A stretch of DNA of 25,000 nt, from the NCBI GenBank assembly GCA_905221605.1, contig CAJNDS010002094.1, forward strand, positions 452,501-477,500, written 5' to 3'. Below the pieces are notes generated by a model. The model saw only the letters and a program-made list of their open reading frames with translations. It did no database searches and was not told where the DNA came from. The DNA comes from Symbiodinium natans (taxonomy: Eukaryota; Sar; Dinophyceae; Suessiales; Symbiodiniaceae). This document shows positions 1 to 9,488 of this stretch, one piece after another. The translations under genes were made by a program, and so were the position numbers. The first letter of the stretch is position 1. Each line of letters starts with the position of its first letter.

Positions 1-318
1 CGTTCTGTGATTTATACTTCTTTCAATATCCACCAGGGCCTGCAGTTTTCGCAGGGGGCTTCCCTGAGGGTTCCCTAAAAGGGCCTCCCAGGGGTTTGAG
101 AGAAGATGGGACTGTGAGGGAGGCCCTGTCCCCCCTGTTTCCAAGAAGAGAACAAAGAAGGATCAAGCAGAACTCCTCCTCCCCCTCTCTTGTCTGTGCC
201 TTCATTCTTCTTTCTCATCCTTGACATTCTGCTTCTATTTCCCTCTTGAAGGAGAACTCCTGCTCCTCTCTTGTCAGTACCTTTGTTCTTTCATTCACTG
301 TTGAATGGCGCGTAAAAA
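1..318. other. No gene seen; diverged 84-bp-spaced duplication
   Basis: I see no convincing gene here. Two related stretches of about 50 bases, each beginning AACTCCT and followed by CTCTCTTGTC and a T/C-rich tail, start at 171 and 255. This indicates an old local tandem duplication. Confidence 0.5.
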
Positions 319-520
319 ACGGGAGGAGCGAGGAGGAAAGAGGAAAGAGCAAGAAGGAAGAGGGGAAGAGGAAGGAAGGAAGGAAGGCAGGAAGGAAGGA
401 AGGCAGGAAGGAAGGAAGGAGGGAGAGAGAGAGAGAGAGAGAGAGAAAAAAAAAAACAAACGAGGCAGGAAAGAGAGAGAGAGAGAGAGAGAAAAAAAGA
501 GAAAGAGAGGGGGAGAGAAA
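319..520. repeat. Purine-only GGAA/GA microsatellite tract
   Basis: About 200 bases are almost pure purine on the + strand. GGAA/GGAAGGCA repeats come first, then two (GA)n runs separated by A runs. Open frames on both strands here only read through the repeat (Arg/Glu/Lys one way, Ser/Leu/Phe the other) and are not genes. Such mirror-like purine tracts can form triplex DNA. Confidence 0.9.
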
Positions 521-840
521 CGATGAATAAAAGAAACACACCGACTTTTTAACGTGTTTTGATTCTTTTAGAGGCTCCATTGTTTAAACATTTTAAATAT
601 TTCAATTCAGTTCTTTATTTGCTTATATTTTTTGGAGGGCTCAAGATATCAACATTTGGTAAAACACTTTAACTGAACGATGTAAACGGTTTTAGTTATG
701 ACATTACTTCAACATGTTCAGTTTAGCGTGGAGACCTAAGACACCAAACAATGATATTATTTACATAATCATATTCCTGCAGCCTGTTAAATATTTTAAA
801 CGGTTGAAAAGTAAGAACTCAACAAAGTTAACGAACGTTT
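521..840. other. AT-rich spacer, nothing recognised
   Basis: This is AT-rich single-copy-looking sequence with stops in all frames and no repeat that I can define. No gene or RNA was recognised. Confidence 0.4.
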
Positions 841-1065
841 TGGTTTCGCAAACCTTCACGTGCCATCATTTTTGAAACGGAAGGTTCGATTTGAAACCTG
901 ATACGTCCTCAACATGCCAAAAACGAAAAGTTTTGTTTTTTCAACCCGGTGCGCCTGTAACGTCAAAACGTCAGTTTTTTTGTAAACCCTAGTGTGTCCT
1001 CAACTTCAACAACGAAAGGGTTCTTGTAAACCTTGGTGTGCCCTCATCCTCAAAAGCAGCCTTAA
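841..1065 (+). repeat. Degenerate ~45-bp tandem repeat, left part
   Basis: Five diverged units can be aligned by the shared order TTTTGTAAACC, then YRGTGTGYCCTCAAC, then CAAAAACGAAA. They begin near 842, 883, 930, 975 and 1020. The same family resumes at 2034, on the far side of the 40-bp satellite, so that satellite appears to have expanded inside this older array. Confidence 0.6.
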
Positions 1066-1075
1066 GGCCAACAAC

Positions 1076-1941
1076 TTTTTGACCCCGCGAGAGGCCCAGC
1101 CTTTAAAAAAACAAAAAAACTGTTTGACCCCTCGAGGGGCCCAGCCTTAAAACCCAGAACGTTTTGACCCCTCGAAGGGCCCAGCCTTAAGACCAACAAC
1201 GGTTTGACCTCTCGAGGGGCCCAGCCTTAAGACCAAAAACTTTCCTTAAGATCAAAAACTTGTTGACCCCTCGAAGGGCCCAGCCTTATGACCCCGAACG
1301 TTTTGACCCCTCGAGGGGCCCAGCCATAAGACCAACAACTTTTTGACCCCTCGGAGGGCCCAGCCATAAGACCAAGAACTTTTTGACCCCTCGAGGGGCC
1401 CAGCCTTAAGACCAGAACTTTTTGACCTCTTCGAGGGGCCTAGCCTTAAGAATTCAGGGGCCCCACCTTAATTAAGGCCAAAAACTTTTTGCTTTCCCAG
1501 GGACCCAGCCTTAAGACCAAAAACTGTTTGACCCCTCGAGGGGCCAGCCTTAAAACCCAGAACGCTTTGACCCCTCGATGGGCCCGGCCTTAAGGCCAAC
1601 AATTGTTTGACCCCCCGAGGGGTCCAGCCATGAGACCAAAAACTTTCCTTAAGACCAAAAACTTTTTGACCCCTCGAAGGGGCCCAGCCTTAAGACCAAC
1701 AACTGTTTTGACCCCTCGAGGGGCCCAGCCGTAAGACCAACAGCTTTTTGACTCCTCGAGGGGCCCGGCCTTAAGACCACAAACTTTTTGACACCTCGAG
1801 GGGCCCAGCCTTAAGATCAAAAACTTTCCTTAAGACCAAAGACTTTTTGACCCCTCGAAGGGGCCCAGCCTTAAGACCCCGAACGTTTTGACCCCTCGAG
1901 GGGCCCAGCCTTCAGACCCAGAACGTTTTGACCCCTCGAGG
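1076..1941 (+). repeat. 40-bp satellite with CCCCTCGAGGGG palindrome
   Basis: About 20 tandem units have GACCCC-type starts at 1081, 1126, 1166, 1206, 1265, 1305, 1345, 1385, 1424, 1530, 1569, 1609, 1668, 1710, 1750, 1790, 1849, 1890 and 1930. Most steps are 40 bp; three are 59 bp because an extra 19-bp CTTAAGACC-type piece is inserted. Each unit carries the 12-bp palindrome CCCCTCGAGGGG or a one-base variant, followed by CCCAGCCTTAAG. Open frames here only read the repeat. Confidence 0.9.
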
Positions 1942-2033
1942 AATGGGCAATAATTCAAACAATCCTATAGCAGACGTACGTTTAAACTTCATATTACATT
2001 TTACCTAAAACACCAAATTAATCACAATGGAAA

Positions 2034-2160
2034 GGTTTTTCTGTAAACGCTGACGCGCCCGTAACTTTAACAAAGGCCATTGGTAAACCCTAGCGTGCCC
2101 TCAACCTCAAAAACGAAAGATTCATTCAAATACTAACAGCCGTAAAATTAAAAGCCTTAA
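2034..2160 (+). repeat. Degenerate ~45-bp tandem repeat, right part
   Basis: Two or three further units of the family seen at 841-1065 occur here, including GGTAAACCCTAGCGTGCCC followed by TCAACCTCAAAAACGAAAG. They lie in the same orientation beyond the 40-bp satellite. Between 1942 and 2033 I see only AT-rich sequence. Confidence 0.55.
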
Positions 2161-2190
2161 AATGCTTAAACTTTAGCAACAGTTCAGCAG

Positions 2191-2240
2191 AGAAGAAGGC
2201 AAGGATTCTTCGAAGAAAAAAGAGGTCCCGGGGTCTCAGG
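2191..2240 (+). CDS. Candidate small exon, Lys/Glu-rich (weak)
   Basis: After an AG at 2189-2190 a frame with one leading base reads E-E-G-K-D-S-S-K-K-K-E-V-P-G-S-Q and ends at G|GTTTAG, where the TTTAGGG-type repeat begins. It resembles the other charged islands downstream. It is short, has no family signature, and could be chance. Confidence 0.18.
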
Positions 2241-3172
2241 GTTTAGGGGGTAGGCGCTTAGGCGCTTAGGAGCTTAGGGGCATAGGGTTGAGGGTTTAGG
2301 CGCTTAGGCGCTCAGGAGCTTAAGAGCTTACGAGTTTATGGTTTAAGGTTTAGGGTTTAAGGGATTAGGGGGTAGGCGCTTAAGCGCCCAGGCGCTTAGG
2401 AGCTTAGGAGCCTAGGTTTTAGGGTTTAAGGTTGAAGGGTTTAGGGGGCAGGCGCTTAGGCGCTCAGGAGCTTAAGAGCTTAGGAGTTTATTGTTTAGAG
2501 TTTAGGGTTGCCTGGTTTAGGGGGGCAGGCGCTTAGACGCTTAGGAGCTTAGGGCTTAGGGTTTAAGGGGTTAGGGTTTGAGGATTTAGGGGGTAGGCGC
2601 TTAGGAGCTTAGGAGCTTAGGAATTAGGGTTTAAGGGATTAGGGGGTAGGCGCCCAGGCGCCTAGGAGCTTAGGGTTTAGGGTGTAAGGTTTAAGGGTCT
2701 AGGGGGTAGGCGCTCAGGAGCTTAAGATCTTAGGAGTTTACGGTTTATGGTTTAGGGTTTGAGGATTTAGGGGGTAGGCGCTTAGGAGCTTAGGGTTTAA
2801 GGGTTTGGGGTCTGAGGATTTAGGGGTAGGCGCTTAGGAGTTTAGGCGCTTAGGAGCTTAGGAATTAGGGTTTAAGGGTTTAGGGGGTAGGCGCTTAGGC
2901 GCCTAGGCGCTTAGGAGCTTAGGGTTTAGGTTTTAAGGTTTAAGGGTTTAGGGGGTAGGCGCTTAGGCGCTCAGGAGCTTAAGAGCTCAGGAGTTTATGG
3001 TTTCGGGTTTAGAGTTGAAGGGTCTAGGGGGCAGGCTCTTAGGCGCTTAGGAGTTTAGGAGCTTAGGGTTTAGGGTTTAAGGGTTTAGGGTTTGAGGATT
3101 TGGGGTTTGAGGATTTAGTGGGTATGCGCTTAGGACCTTAGGCGCTTAGGAGCTTAGGAGCTTAGGAATTAA
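2241..3172 (+). repeat. TTTAGGG / GGCGCTTA mixed minisatellite
   Basis: About 930 bp consist of alternating TTTAGGG-like heptamers and GGCGCTTA, GAGCTTA or GGCGCCTA octamers. A recurring anchor, GGGGGTAGGCGC or a close variant, appears at about 2247, 2368, 2444, 2521, 2590, 2643, 2701, 2769, 2821, 2882, 2950, 3027 and 3118. Spacing is irregular at roughly 50-120 bp. The G-rich strand is the + strand throughout. Confidence 0.85.
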
Positions 3173-3201
3173 AGTTTCGGGTACAATTTTGTAAACATGA
3201 T

Positions 3202-3289
3202 GATGAGAAAGGTGCGGCTCGATTTGGCCAAATTTTGCCGGGCAGCCTCCCGGCAAAATTTGGCCAAATCGAGCCGCGCCTTTCTCATC
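3202..3289. repeat. Foldback hairpin, 41-bp arms, 6-nt loop
   Basis: Arms 3202-3242 and 3249-3289 are reverse complements over 41 bases with one mismatched position, around the loop CAGCCT. The arms contain TTTGGCCAAATTTTGCC. No flanking target duplication is visible. Short frames across it are produced by the palindrome. It looks like a foldback or MITE-like element, without a transposase. Confidence 0.8.
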
Positions 3290-3310
3290 GCATACGAAGA
3301 GCAGCCCGAC

Positions 3311-3372
3311 TTGGCCAAATTTTGCCCGGAGGCTGCCCGGCAAAATTTGACCAAATCGAGCCGCGCCTTTCT
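3311..3372. repeat. Second foldback copy with inverted core
   Basis: This repeats TTGGCCAAATTTTGCC and the right arm of the preceding hairpin (CAAATCGAGCCGCGCC). The core between the arms, however, matches the reverse complement of the first copy's core with one substitution in 26 bases. The left arm is shortened relative to the first copy. Confidence 0.7.
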
Positions 3373-3375
3373 GGA

Positions 3376-3655
3376 GGCCCGATATTATAAATTTTTTAAA
3401 ATATTAAAATTATTTGAATGATTGAAATGATTTAAATCCTCCGGCCTCTTCAAATAATTTAAATAAAATGACCCGATTAAAAGATGATAAAACATGACAA
3501 AAAGATGATAAACGATGATAAAAAAGATGATAAACCATGACAAAGATAGGAATAACTGAATAACGCATAAAATTGTTTAAACATGATAAAGTAATGTAAT
3601 CGGATACCACACAAACTATTTTATTTATTTAATTCACCCGCCCTCGTTAAATAAT
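3376..3655. other. AT-rich region with GATGATAAA repeats
   Basis: No gene is seen. Between 3478 and 3550 the motif AAAGATGATAAA alternates with CATGACAAA in about three imperfect copies. The rest is AT-rich with no recognised feature. Confidence 0.5.
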
Positions 3656-3659
3656 TTAC

Positions 3660-3888
3660 AAAACCAAAAAATGAGGTTAACAAAATGGGGCTTTTTTTGG
3701 TGACATTGTCTGGTGGTGGTGGTGGCGTTTGCCGTTAGAAACCCAAAAATGAGGTTAACAAAATGGTTTTTTTTTTTGGTGGTATCGTCTGGTGGTGGTG
3801 GTGGTGGTGGTCGTGGTGGCCGTTCAAAACCAAAAAATCAGGTTAACAAAATGGGGCTATTTTTTGGTGGTATTGTCTGGAAAAGTCA
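3660..3888 (+). repeat. Three ~80-bp units containing (GGT)n
   Basis: Three units are each anchored by AATGAGGTTAACAAAATGG (the third has ATCAGG), with anchors at 3671, 3749 and 3837. Each continues with a T run, GGTGRYATYGTCTGG and, in the first two, a GGT run. The 78 versus 88 bp spacing is largely explained by different GGT lengths. The Gly-rich frame here is a repeat artefact. Confidence 0.85.
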
Positions 3889-5860
3889 GGCCCATTAAAA
3901 TTTTAAACATCTTTAAAATTCTTAAATCCTTAAAATTGGAAAGCCCGGACCTTTCAAAATTTTAAGGATGTTAAGGAATTTAAGGCCTTTTAAATTCTTA
4001 AAATCCTTAAAATTTTGAAAGCAAAATAAAATATTTTCCGGAAAGAGTCAGGCCCATTTAAAATTTTAAAAATTCTTAAAATCCTTAACATTTTGAAAGC
4101 TCGGACCTTTCAAAATTTTAAGGTTTTTAAGGAATTTAAGCCTTTTAATTTTTTTAAAATCCTTAAAATCCTTAAAATTTTGAAAGAAAATTAAATCATT
4201 TTCCAGACAGAGGCAGGCCCATTTAAAACTTTAAAAATCCTTAAAATCCTTAAAATTCTGAAAGCCCGTGCCTTTCAAAATTTTAACGATTTTAAGGAAT
4301 TTAAGGCCTTTTAAAATCCTTAAAATCCTTAAAATTTTGAAAGAAAATTAAATCATTTTCCAGAAAGAGGCAGGCCCATTTAAAATTTTAAAAATCCTTA
4401 AAATCCTTAAAATCCTTAACATTTTGAAAGGTCCGGGCCTTTCAAAGTTTTAAGGATTTTAAGGAATTTAAGGCCTTTTAAATTTCTTAAAATCCTTAAA
4501 ATCCTTAAAATTTTGAAAGAAAATTAAATTACTTTCCGGGAAAAGGCAGGCCCATTTAAAATTTTAAAAATCCTTAAAATCCTTAAAATCCTTAAAATTT
4601 TGAAAGGCCCGGGCCTTTCAAAATTTTAAGGATTTTAAGGAATTTAAGGCCTTTTAAATTTCTTAAAATCCTTAAAATCCTTAAAATTTTGAAAGAAAAT
4701 TAAATTACTTGCCGGGAAAAGGCAGGCCCATTTAAAATTTTAAAAATCCTTAAAATCCTTAAAATCCTTAAAATTTTGAATTGCCCGGGCTTTCAAAATT
4801 TTAAGGATTTTAAGGAATTTAAGGCCTTTTAAATTTCTTAAAATCCTTAAAATCCTTAAAATTTTGAAAGAACATTAAATTACTTTCCGGGAAAAGGCAG
4901 GCCCATTTAAAATTTTAAAAATCCTTAAAATCCTTAAAATCCTTAAAATTTTGAAAGCCCGGGCCTTTCAAAATTTTAAGGATTTTAAAGAATTTAAGGC
5001 CTTTTAAATTTCTTAAAATCCTTAAAATCCTTAAAATTTTGAAAGAAAATTAAATTACTTTCCGGGAAAAGGCAGGCCCATTTAAAATTTTAAAAATCCT
5101 TAAAATCCTTAAAATCCTTAAAATTTTGGAAGCCCGGGCCTTTCAAAATTTTAAGGATTTTAAGGAATTTAAGGCCTTTTAAATTTCTTAAAATCCTTAA
5201 AATCCTTAAAATTTTGAAAGAAAATTAAATTACTTTCCGGGAAAAGGCAGGCCCATTTAAAATTTTAAAAATCCTTAAAATCCTTAAAATCCTTAAAATT
5301 TTGGAAGCCTGGGCCTTTCAAAATTTTAAGGATTTTAAGGAATTTAAGGCCTTTTAAATTTCTTAAAATCCTTAAAATCCTTAAAATTTTGAAAGAAAAT
5401 TAAATTACTTTCCGGGAAAAGGCAGGCCCATTTAAAATTTTAAAAACCCTTAAAATCCTTAAAATCCTTAAAGTTTTGAATTGCCCGGGCTTTCAAAATT
5501 TTAAGGATTTTAAGGAATTTAAGGCCTTTTAAATTTCTTAAAATCCCTAAAATCCTTAAAATTTTGAAAGAAAATTAAATTACTTTCCGGGAAAAGGCAG
5601 GCCCATTTAAAATTTTAAAAATCCTTAAAATCCTTAAAATCCTTAAAATTTTGAAAGGCCCGGGCTTTCAAAATTTTAAGGATTTTAAGGAATTTAAGGC
5701 CTTTTAAATTTCTTAAAATCCTTAAAATCCTTAAAATTTTGAAAGAAAATTAAATCATTTTCCGGAAAGAGGCAGGCCCATTTAAAATTTTAAAAATCCT
5801 TAAAATCCTTAAAATCCTTAAAATTTTGAAAGGCTCGGGCTTTCAAAATTTTAAGGATTT
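3889..5860 (+). repeat. ~175-bp AT-rich satellite, forward arm
   Basis: Twelve tandem monomers are marked by the GGCCCATT anchor at 3889, 4051, 4216, 4373, 4549, 4725, 4900, 5075, 5250, 5425, 5600 and 5775. The inner monomers are almost exactly 175-176 bp. The outer ones are shorter and more diverged. Each monomer is built from the 9-bp step AAATCCTTA and holds the segment CCTTAAAATTTTGAAAG twice directly and once inverted, around GCCCGGGC. No coding sequence is present. Confidence 0.95.
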
Positions 5861-5990
5861 TAAGTATTTTAAGGATTTTAAAAGGCCTTAAATTCCTTAA
5901 AATCCTTAAAATTTTGAAAGGCCCGGGCCTTTCAAAATTTTAAGGATTTTAAGGATTTTAAGGATTTTTAAAATTTTAAATGGGCCTGCC
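5771..5990. repeat. Head-to-head inversion point of the satellite
   Basis: The sequence from GGCAGGCCCA at 5771 to TGGGCCTGCC at 5990 is an inverted repeat centred near 5880. Arms of about 90 bp flank a ~40-bp centre in which the two halves no longer pair cleanly. To its left all monomers run forward, to its right all run reversed. Confidence 0.9.
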
Positions 5991-7760
5991 TTTTCCCGGA
6001 AAGTATTTTAATTTTCTTTCAAAATTTTAAGGATTTTAAGGATTTTAAGAAATTTAAAAGGCCTTAAATTCCTTAAAATCCTTAAAATTTTGAAAGGCCC
6101 GGGCTTTCAAAATTTTAAGGATTTTAAGGATTTTAAGGATTTTTAAAATGTTAAATGGGCCTGCCTCTTTCCGGAAAACAATTTAACTTTCTTTCAAAAT
6201 TTTAAGGATTTTAAGGATTTTAAGAAATTTAAAAGGCCTTAAATTCCTTAAAATCCTTAAAATTTTGAAAGGCTCGCGCTTTCAAAATTTTAAGGATTTT
6301 AAGGATTTTTAAAATTTTAAATGGGCCTGCCTCTTTCCGGAAAACAATTTAATTTTCTTTCAAAATTTTAAGGATTTTAAGGATTTTAAGAAATTTAAAA
6401 GGCCTTAAATTCCTTAAAATCCTTAAAATTTTGAAAGGCCCGGGCTTTCAAAATTTTAAGGATTTTAAGGATTTTTAAAATTTTAAATGGGCCTGCCTCT
6501 TTCCGGAAAATATTTTAATTTTCTTTCAAAATTTTAAGGATTTTAAGGATTTTAAGAAATTTAAAAGGCCTTAAATTCCTTAAAATCCTTAAAATTTTGA
6601 AAGCCCCAACCTTTCAAAATTTTGAGGATTTTAAGGATTTTAAGGATCTTAAGGATTTTTAAAATTTTAAATGGGCCTGCCTCTTTCCGGAAAATAATTT
6701 AATTTTCTTTCAAAATTTTAAGGATTTTAAGGATTTTAAGAAATTTAAAAGGCCTTAAATTCCTTAAAATCCTTAAAATTTTGAAAGGCCCGCGCTTTCA
6801 AAATTTTAAGGATTTTAAGGATTTTAAGGATTTTTAAAATTTTAAATGGGCCTGCCTCTTTCCGGAAAACAATTTAATTTTCTTTTAAAATTTTCAGGAT
6901 TTTAAGGATTTTAAGAAATTTAAAAGGCCTTAAATTCCTTAAAATCCTTAAAATTTTGAAAGGCCCGGGCTTTCAAAATTTTAAGGATTTAAAGGATTTT
7001 AAGGATTTTTAAAATTTTAAATGGGCCTGCCTCTTTCCGGAAAACAATTTAATTTTCTTTCAAAATTTTAAGGATTTTAAGGATTTTAAGAAATTTAAAA
7101 GGCCTTAAATTCCTGAAAATCCTTAAAATTTTGAAAGGCCCGGGCTTTCAAAATTTTAAGGATTTTAAGGATTTTAAGGATTTTTAAAATTTTAAATGGG
7201 CCTGCCTCTTTCCGGAAAATGATTTAATTTTCTTTCAAAATTTTAAGGATTTTAAGGATTTTAAGAAATTTAAAAGGCCTTAAATTCCTTAAAATCCTTA
7301 AAATTTTGAAAGGCCCGTGCTTTCAAAATTTTAAGGATTTTAAGGATTTTAAGGATTTTTAAAATTTTAAATGGGCCTGCCTCTTTCCGGAAAATAATTT
7401 AATTTTCTTTCAAAATTTTAAGGATTTTAAGGATTTTTAGGAATTTAAAAGGCCTTAAATTCCTTAAAATCCTTAAAATTTTGAAGGCCCGGGCTTTCAA
7501 AATTTTAAGGATTTTAAGGATTTTAAGGATTTTAAGGATTTTTAAAATTTTAAATGGGCCTGCCTCTTTCTGGAAAATGATTTAATTTTCTTTCAAAATT
7601 TTAAGGATTTTAAGGATTTTAAGAAATTTAAAAGGCCTTAAATTCCTTAAAATCCTTAAAATTTTGAAAGGTACGAGCTTTCAAAATTTCAAGGATTTTG
7701 TGGTCCTTTCAAAATTTTGGAAACCCCTAAATTCCTTAAAATCCTTAAAGTTTTGGAAGG
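5901..7760 (-). repeat. ~175-bp AT-rich satellite, reverse arm
   Basis: Ten monomers lie in opposite orientation, with the AATGGGCC anchor at 5981, 6156, 6322, 6488, 6672, 6847, 7022, 7197, 7372 and 7555. Steps are 166, 175 or 183-184 bp, differing by about one 9-bp TTTTAAGGA step. Spacer bases differ from the forward arm (for example CTTTCCGGAAAA instead of CTTTCCGGGAAAA), so the arms have diverged or were homogenised separately. The last monomer decays between 7660 and 7760. Confidence 0.95.
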
Positions 7761-7794
7761 CGAAGCAGGACCGTCAAATAACGCATAAAGGTCC

Positions 7795-7796
<2 letters not shown>

Positions 7797-7828
<32 letters not shown>

Positions 7829-7862
7829 AATGTGCGCATTTTGCACCCCCCCCCCCCCCCCT
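7797..7862. repeat. (TA)n followed by a C16 run
   Basis: An (AT)n microsatellite at 7799-7829 is followed closely by 16 consecutive C at 7846-7861. Run lengths of this kind are often unreliable in assemblies. Confidence 0.85.
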
Positions 7863-8255
7863 TCCCCGGGGTCAGGGCCTAGGGGTCCCCTGCTTCGGTG
7901 CAGTGAAGTCCCTGTATTGGGGGTAGCAATCTTGGGTTTAAGCCCTGAAGGCCTAGGGCTTCGTGCTTAGGGCTTATGAGCCCTCGACCCTGGGCCCCAA
8001 GCTGAAGCCCCAACTGCCGAAGGACTGGCACGCCGCCTCGCGAGGCGCCCTCAGGGCCGCGCCGACGTCGTTTTTCATGCTGTGCGAGGCTTCAGGATTT
8101 AGGGGTTCTAGGGTTTCAGGGTTTTAGGGTTTCAGACTTTTTGGGTGTCAGGGTTGAGGGTCTAGGGTTTAGGCTCTACCGTGGGCATGTGGTATTCCCA
8201 GATGTTCCCAAAAGGCGGTTTGAAAGGAGGAACAAACCTGGCCCAACCCTTAAAC
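7863..8255. other. Degenerate telomere-like spacer
   Basis: Scattered TTTAGGG-like words lie mainly at 8093-8175, mixed with CCCTGAAGCC-type words and a 14-bp palindrome CGCCTCGCGAGGCG near 8036. C-strand words (CCTTAAACCCTAG) lie just before the acceptor at 8264-8265. No gene is seen. Confidence 0.45.
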
Positions 8256-8265
8256 CCTAGAGCAG

Positions 8266-8424
8266 GTTCCTTCGATGGATGCACCAGAATTCCGAGAGCT
8301 GGAGGAAACACTACCCGAAGAGCCCCCCAAAACAGACCCCCGACAAGCCCTGAAAGCCAGGCCAGCTCCTGCAGCTGGCTGGGAGTCGGCCATCGGCGAG
8401 GCGCGCCAGCGCGCCAGCGCGCGC
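8266..8424 (+). CDS. Candidate exon, Pro/Glu/Arg-rich protein
   Basis: AG|G at 8264-8266 opens a frame of 53 codons ending at C|GTGGGG (donor 8425). Both ends are phase 0. The reading begins V-P-S-M-D-A-P-E-F-R-E-L-E-E-T-L-P-E-E-P, continues through a Pro/Ala-rich stretch and ends in an Arg/Ala-rich segment. An ATG at 8275 could serve as a start if this is a first exon. Codon composition is GC-rich at third positions toward the 3' end. No domain is recognised, and the charged, Pro-rich make-up suggests a disordered region. Telomere-like C-strand words precede the acceptor. The GC-rich tail also leaves other frames open. Confidence 0.35.
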
Positions 8425-9400
8425 GTGGGGCGCGGGCGCGAATGGAGACCAAAAAGCCCTAAAACGCTAAATCTAAACCCAGATCAAAGTTTGGGGTAAG
8501 ACCTTAAAACCCTGCACCCTAGGCTCACAGCTTTGTGCGTAAGAGGTGGTTAGGGTTCGCCTCGGTTCCAAATTTTCCTGTAGCTACCTCTGTGGTTTTA
8601 GGGTCTGTGCATGCTGTATGTGCCCTAGAATCAAGGGCCGGTTGCCTGCTGATGTGTAGGGCTGTTGCAGGCAGGGTGTAGAACGAATCAGGCGTTTGGG
8701 GTGCCAGGGTTGAGTTTCGATAAGTTTAATTGAACAGTTCGGGATCCAAGACTCCAGCTGTATCTGTGCCCTGCTTGCCTGGGACCGGGATGGCAGCTGG
8801 AGCGAATCATGGCACGCAACCTGCTGTGCTACATGGGTCATTGGGTTTTGTGCATGGACGGACAAACACGATGCGCAGAAAACTGCAAAACCGCTTTTAG
8901 GCCTTGTTCAGGGCGTTTGTGCCCCAGGCCCCCTTATCTTATAAGCTGCTCAGCTCAAACCTCACACCCAGAAAGCACTTAACCCCGACAGACCTGAGTC
9001 CGCTACCCTACCCTCAACCCTTGCATCAACTCTCAACAACGCTTTTCAATTCCAGGCCCCTTAAAAATATTTAACTAAAGCCCCTACAAGCCCTGAAGCC
9101 GACAACGCAAGACTTTAAAAGCCTAAGAACCCTAACAAAAACCACCAAGAACTCCGGAGGCTAAGCCCTGAAAACCCTTAACGCGAGTTCAGCGTCCTCT
9201 AAGCCCTACACCCTGAAACAGCACCGTGAACACGCCTGAAAGCTTTTCTAAAGCCGCGCGGAAGAAAAACAAACGTTCCACAAAGACCCCAAGGCACTAA
9301 GCCCCAAACCCAGGAACCCTGAAAGATCACCCTTACGAACCCTAATCCCCACAAAAACCCTCAACCCCAAGCCCTTACGAACCCTGAGCCCCCCGCAAAG
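8425..9400. other. Inferred intron/spacer; one weak open frame
   Basis: G-strand words (GGTTAGGGTT, TTTTAGGG) occur at 8548-8606 and degenerate C-strand words (CCCTAA, CCCTGAA) dominate 8975-9390. A + strand frame is open for 82 codons at 8734-8979, with several Cys (starting T-V-R-D-P-R-L-Q-L-Y-L-C-P-A-C). It has no recognisable domain and may be chance. Confidence 0.35.
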
Positions 9401-9488
9401 TGCCCCTGAGCACGGAAACCCTCGGGAAGGCCCTGCAGAAGCTGCAGGCCCTAGCCTCTGCAGCACCCGAGGAGCGGTTGCCCTTGGG
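9401..9488 (+). CDS. Candidate exon, Leu/Ala helix
   Basis: After AG at 9399-9400 the frame reads P-L-S-T-E-T-L-G-K-A-L-Q-K-L-Q-A-L-A-S-A, continues A-P-E-E-R-L-P-L-G, and meets the donor GG|GTGAAG at 9489 in phase 2. Third positions are mostly G or C. The segment predicts an amphipathic helix. The start of the exon is uncertain, since an in-frame stop at 9385-9387 bounds it on the left. The join to 9820 keeps the frame open. Family not recognised. Confidence 0.4.

Noticed and set aside
3558-7792. TAACGCATAAA on both sides of the satellite as a possible target duplication
   Set aside because: Only 11 bases, more than 4 kb apart and not at the satellite edges. Chance is likely in AT-rich DNA.
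9401-9488. Similarity to the start of a poly(A)-binding protein C-terminal (MLLE) domain
   Set aside because: The A-S-A-A-P-E-E-R-L-P-L-G stretch looked similar, but the in-phase continuation at 9820 is basic and Ser-rich and lacks the rest of the domain.
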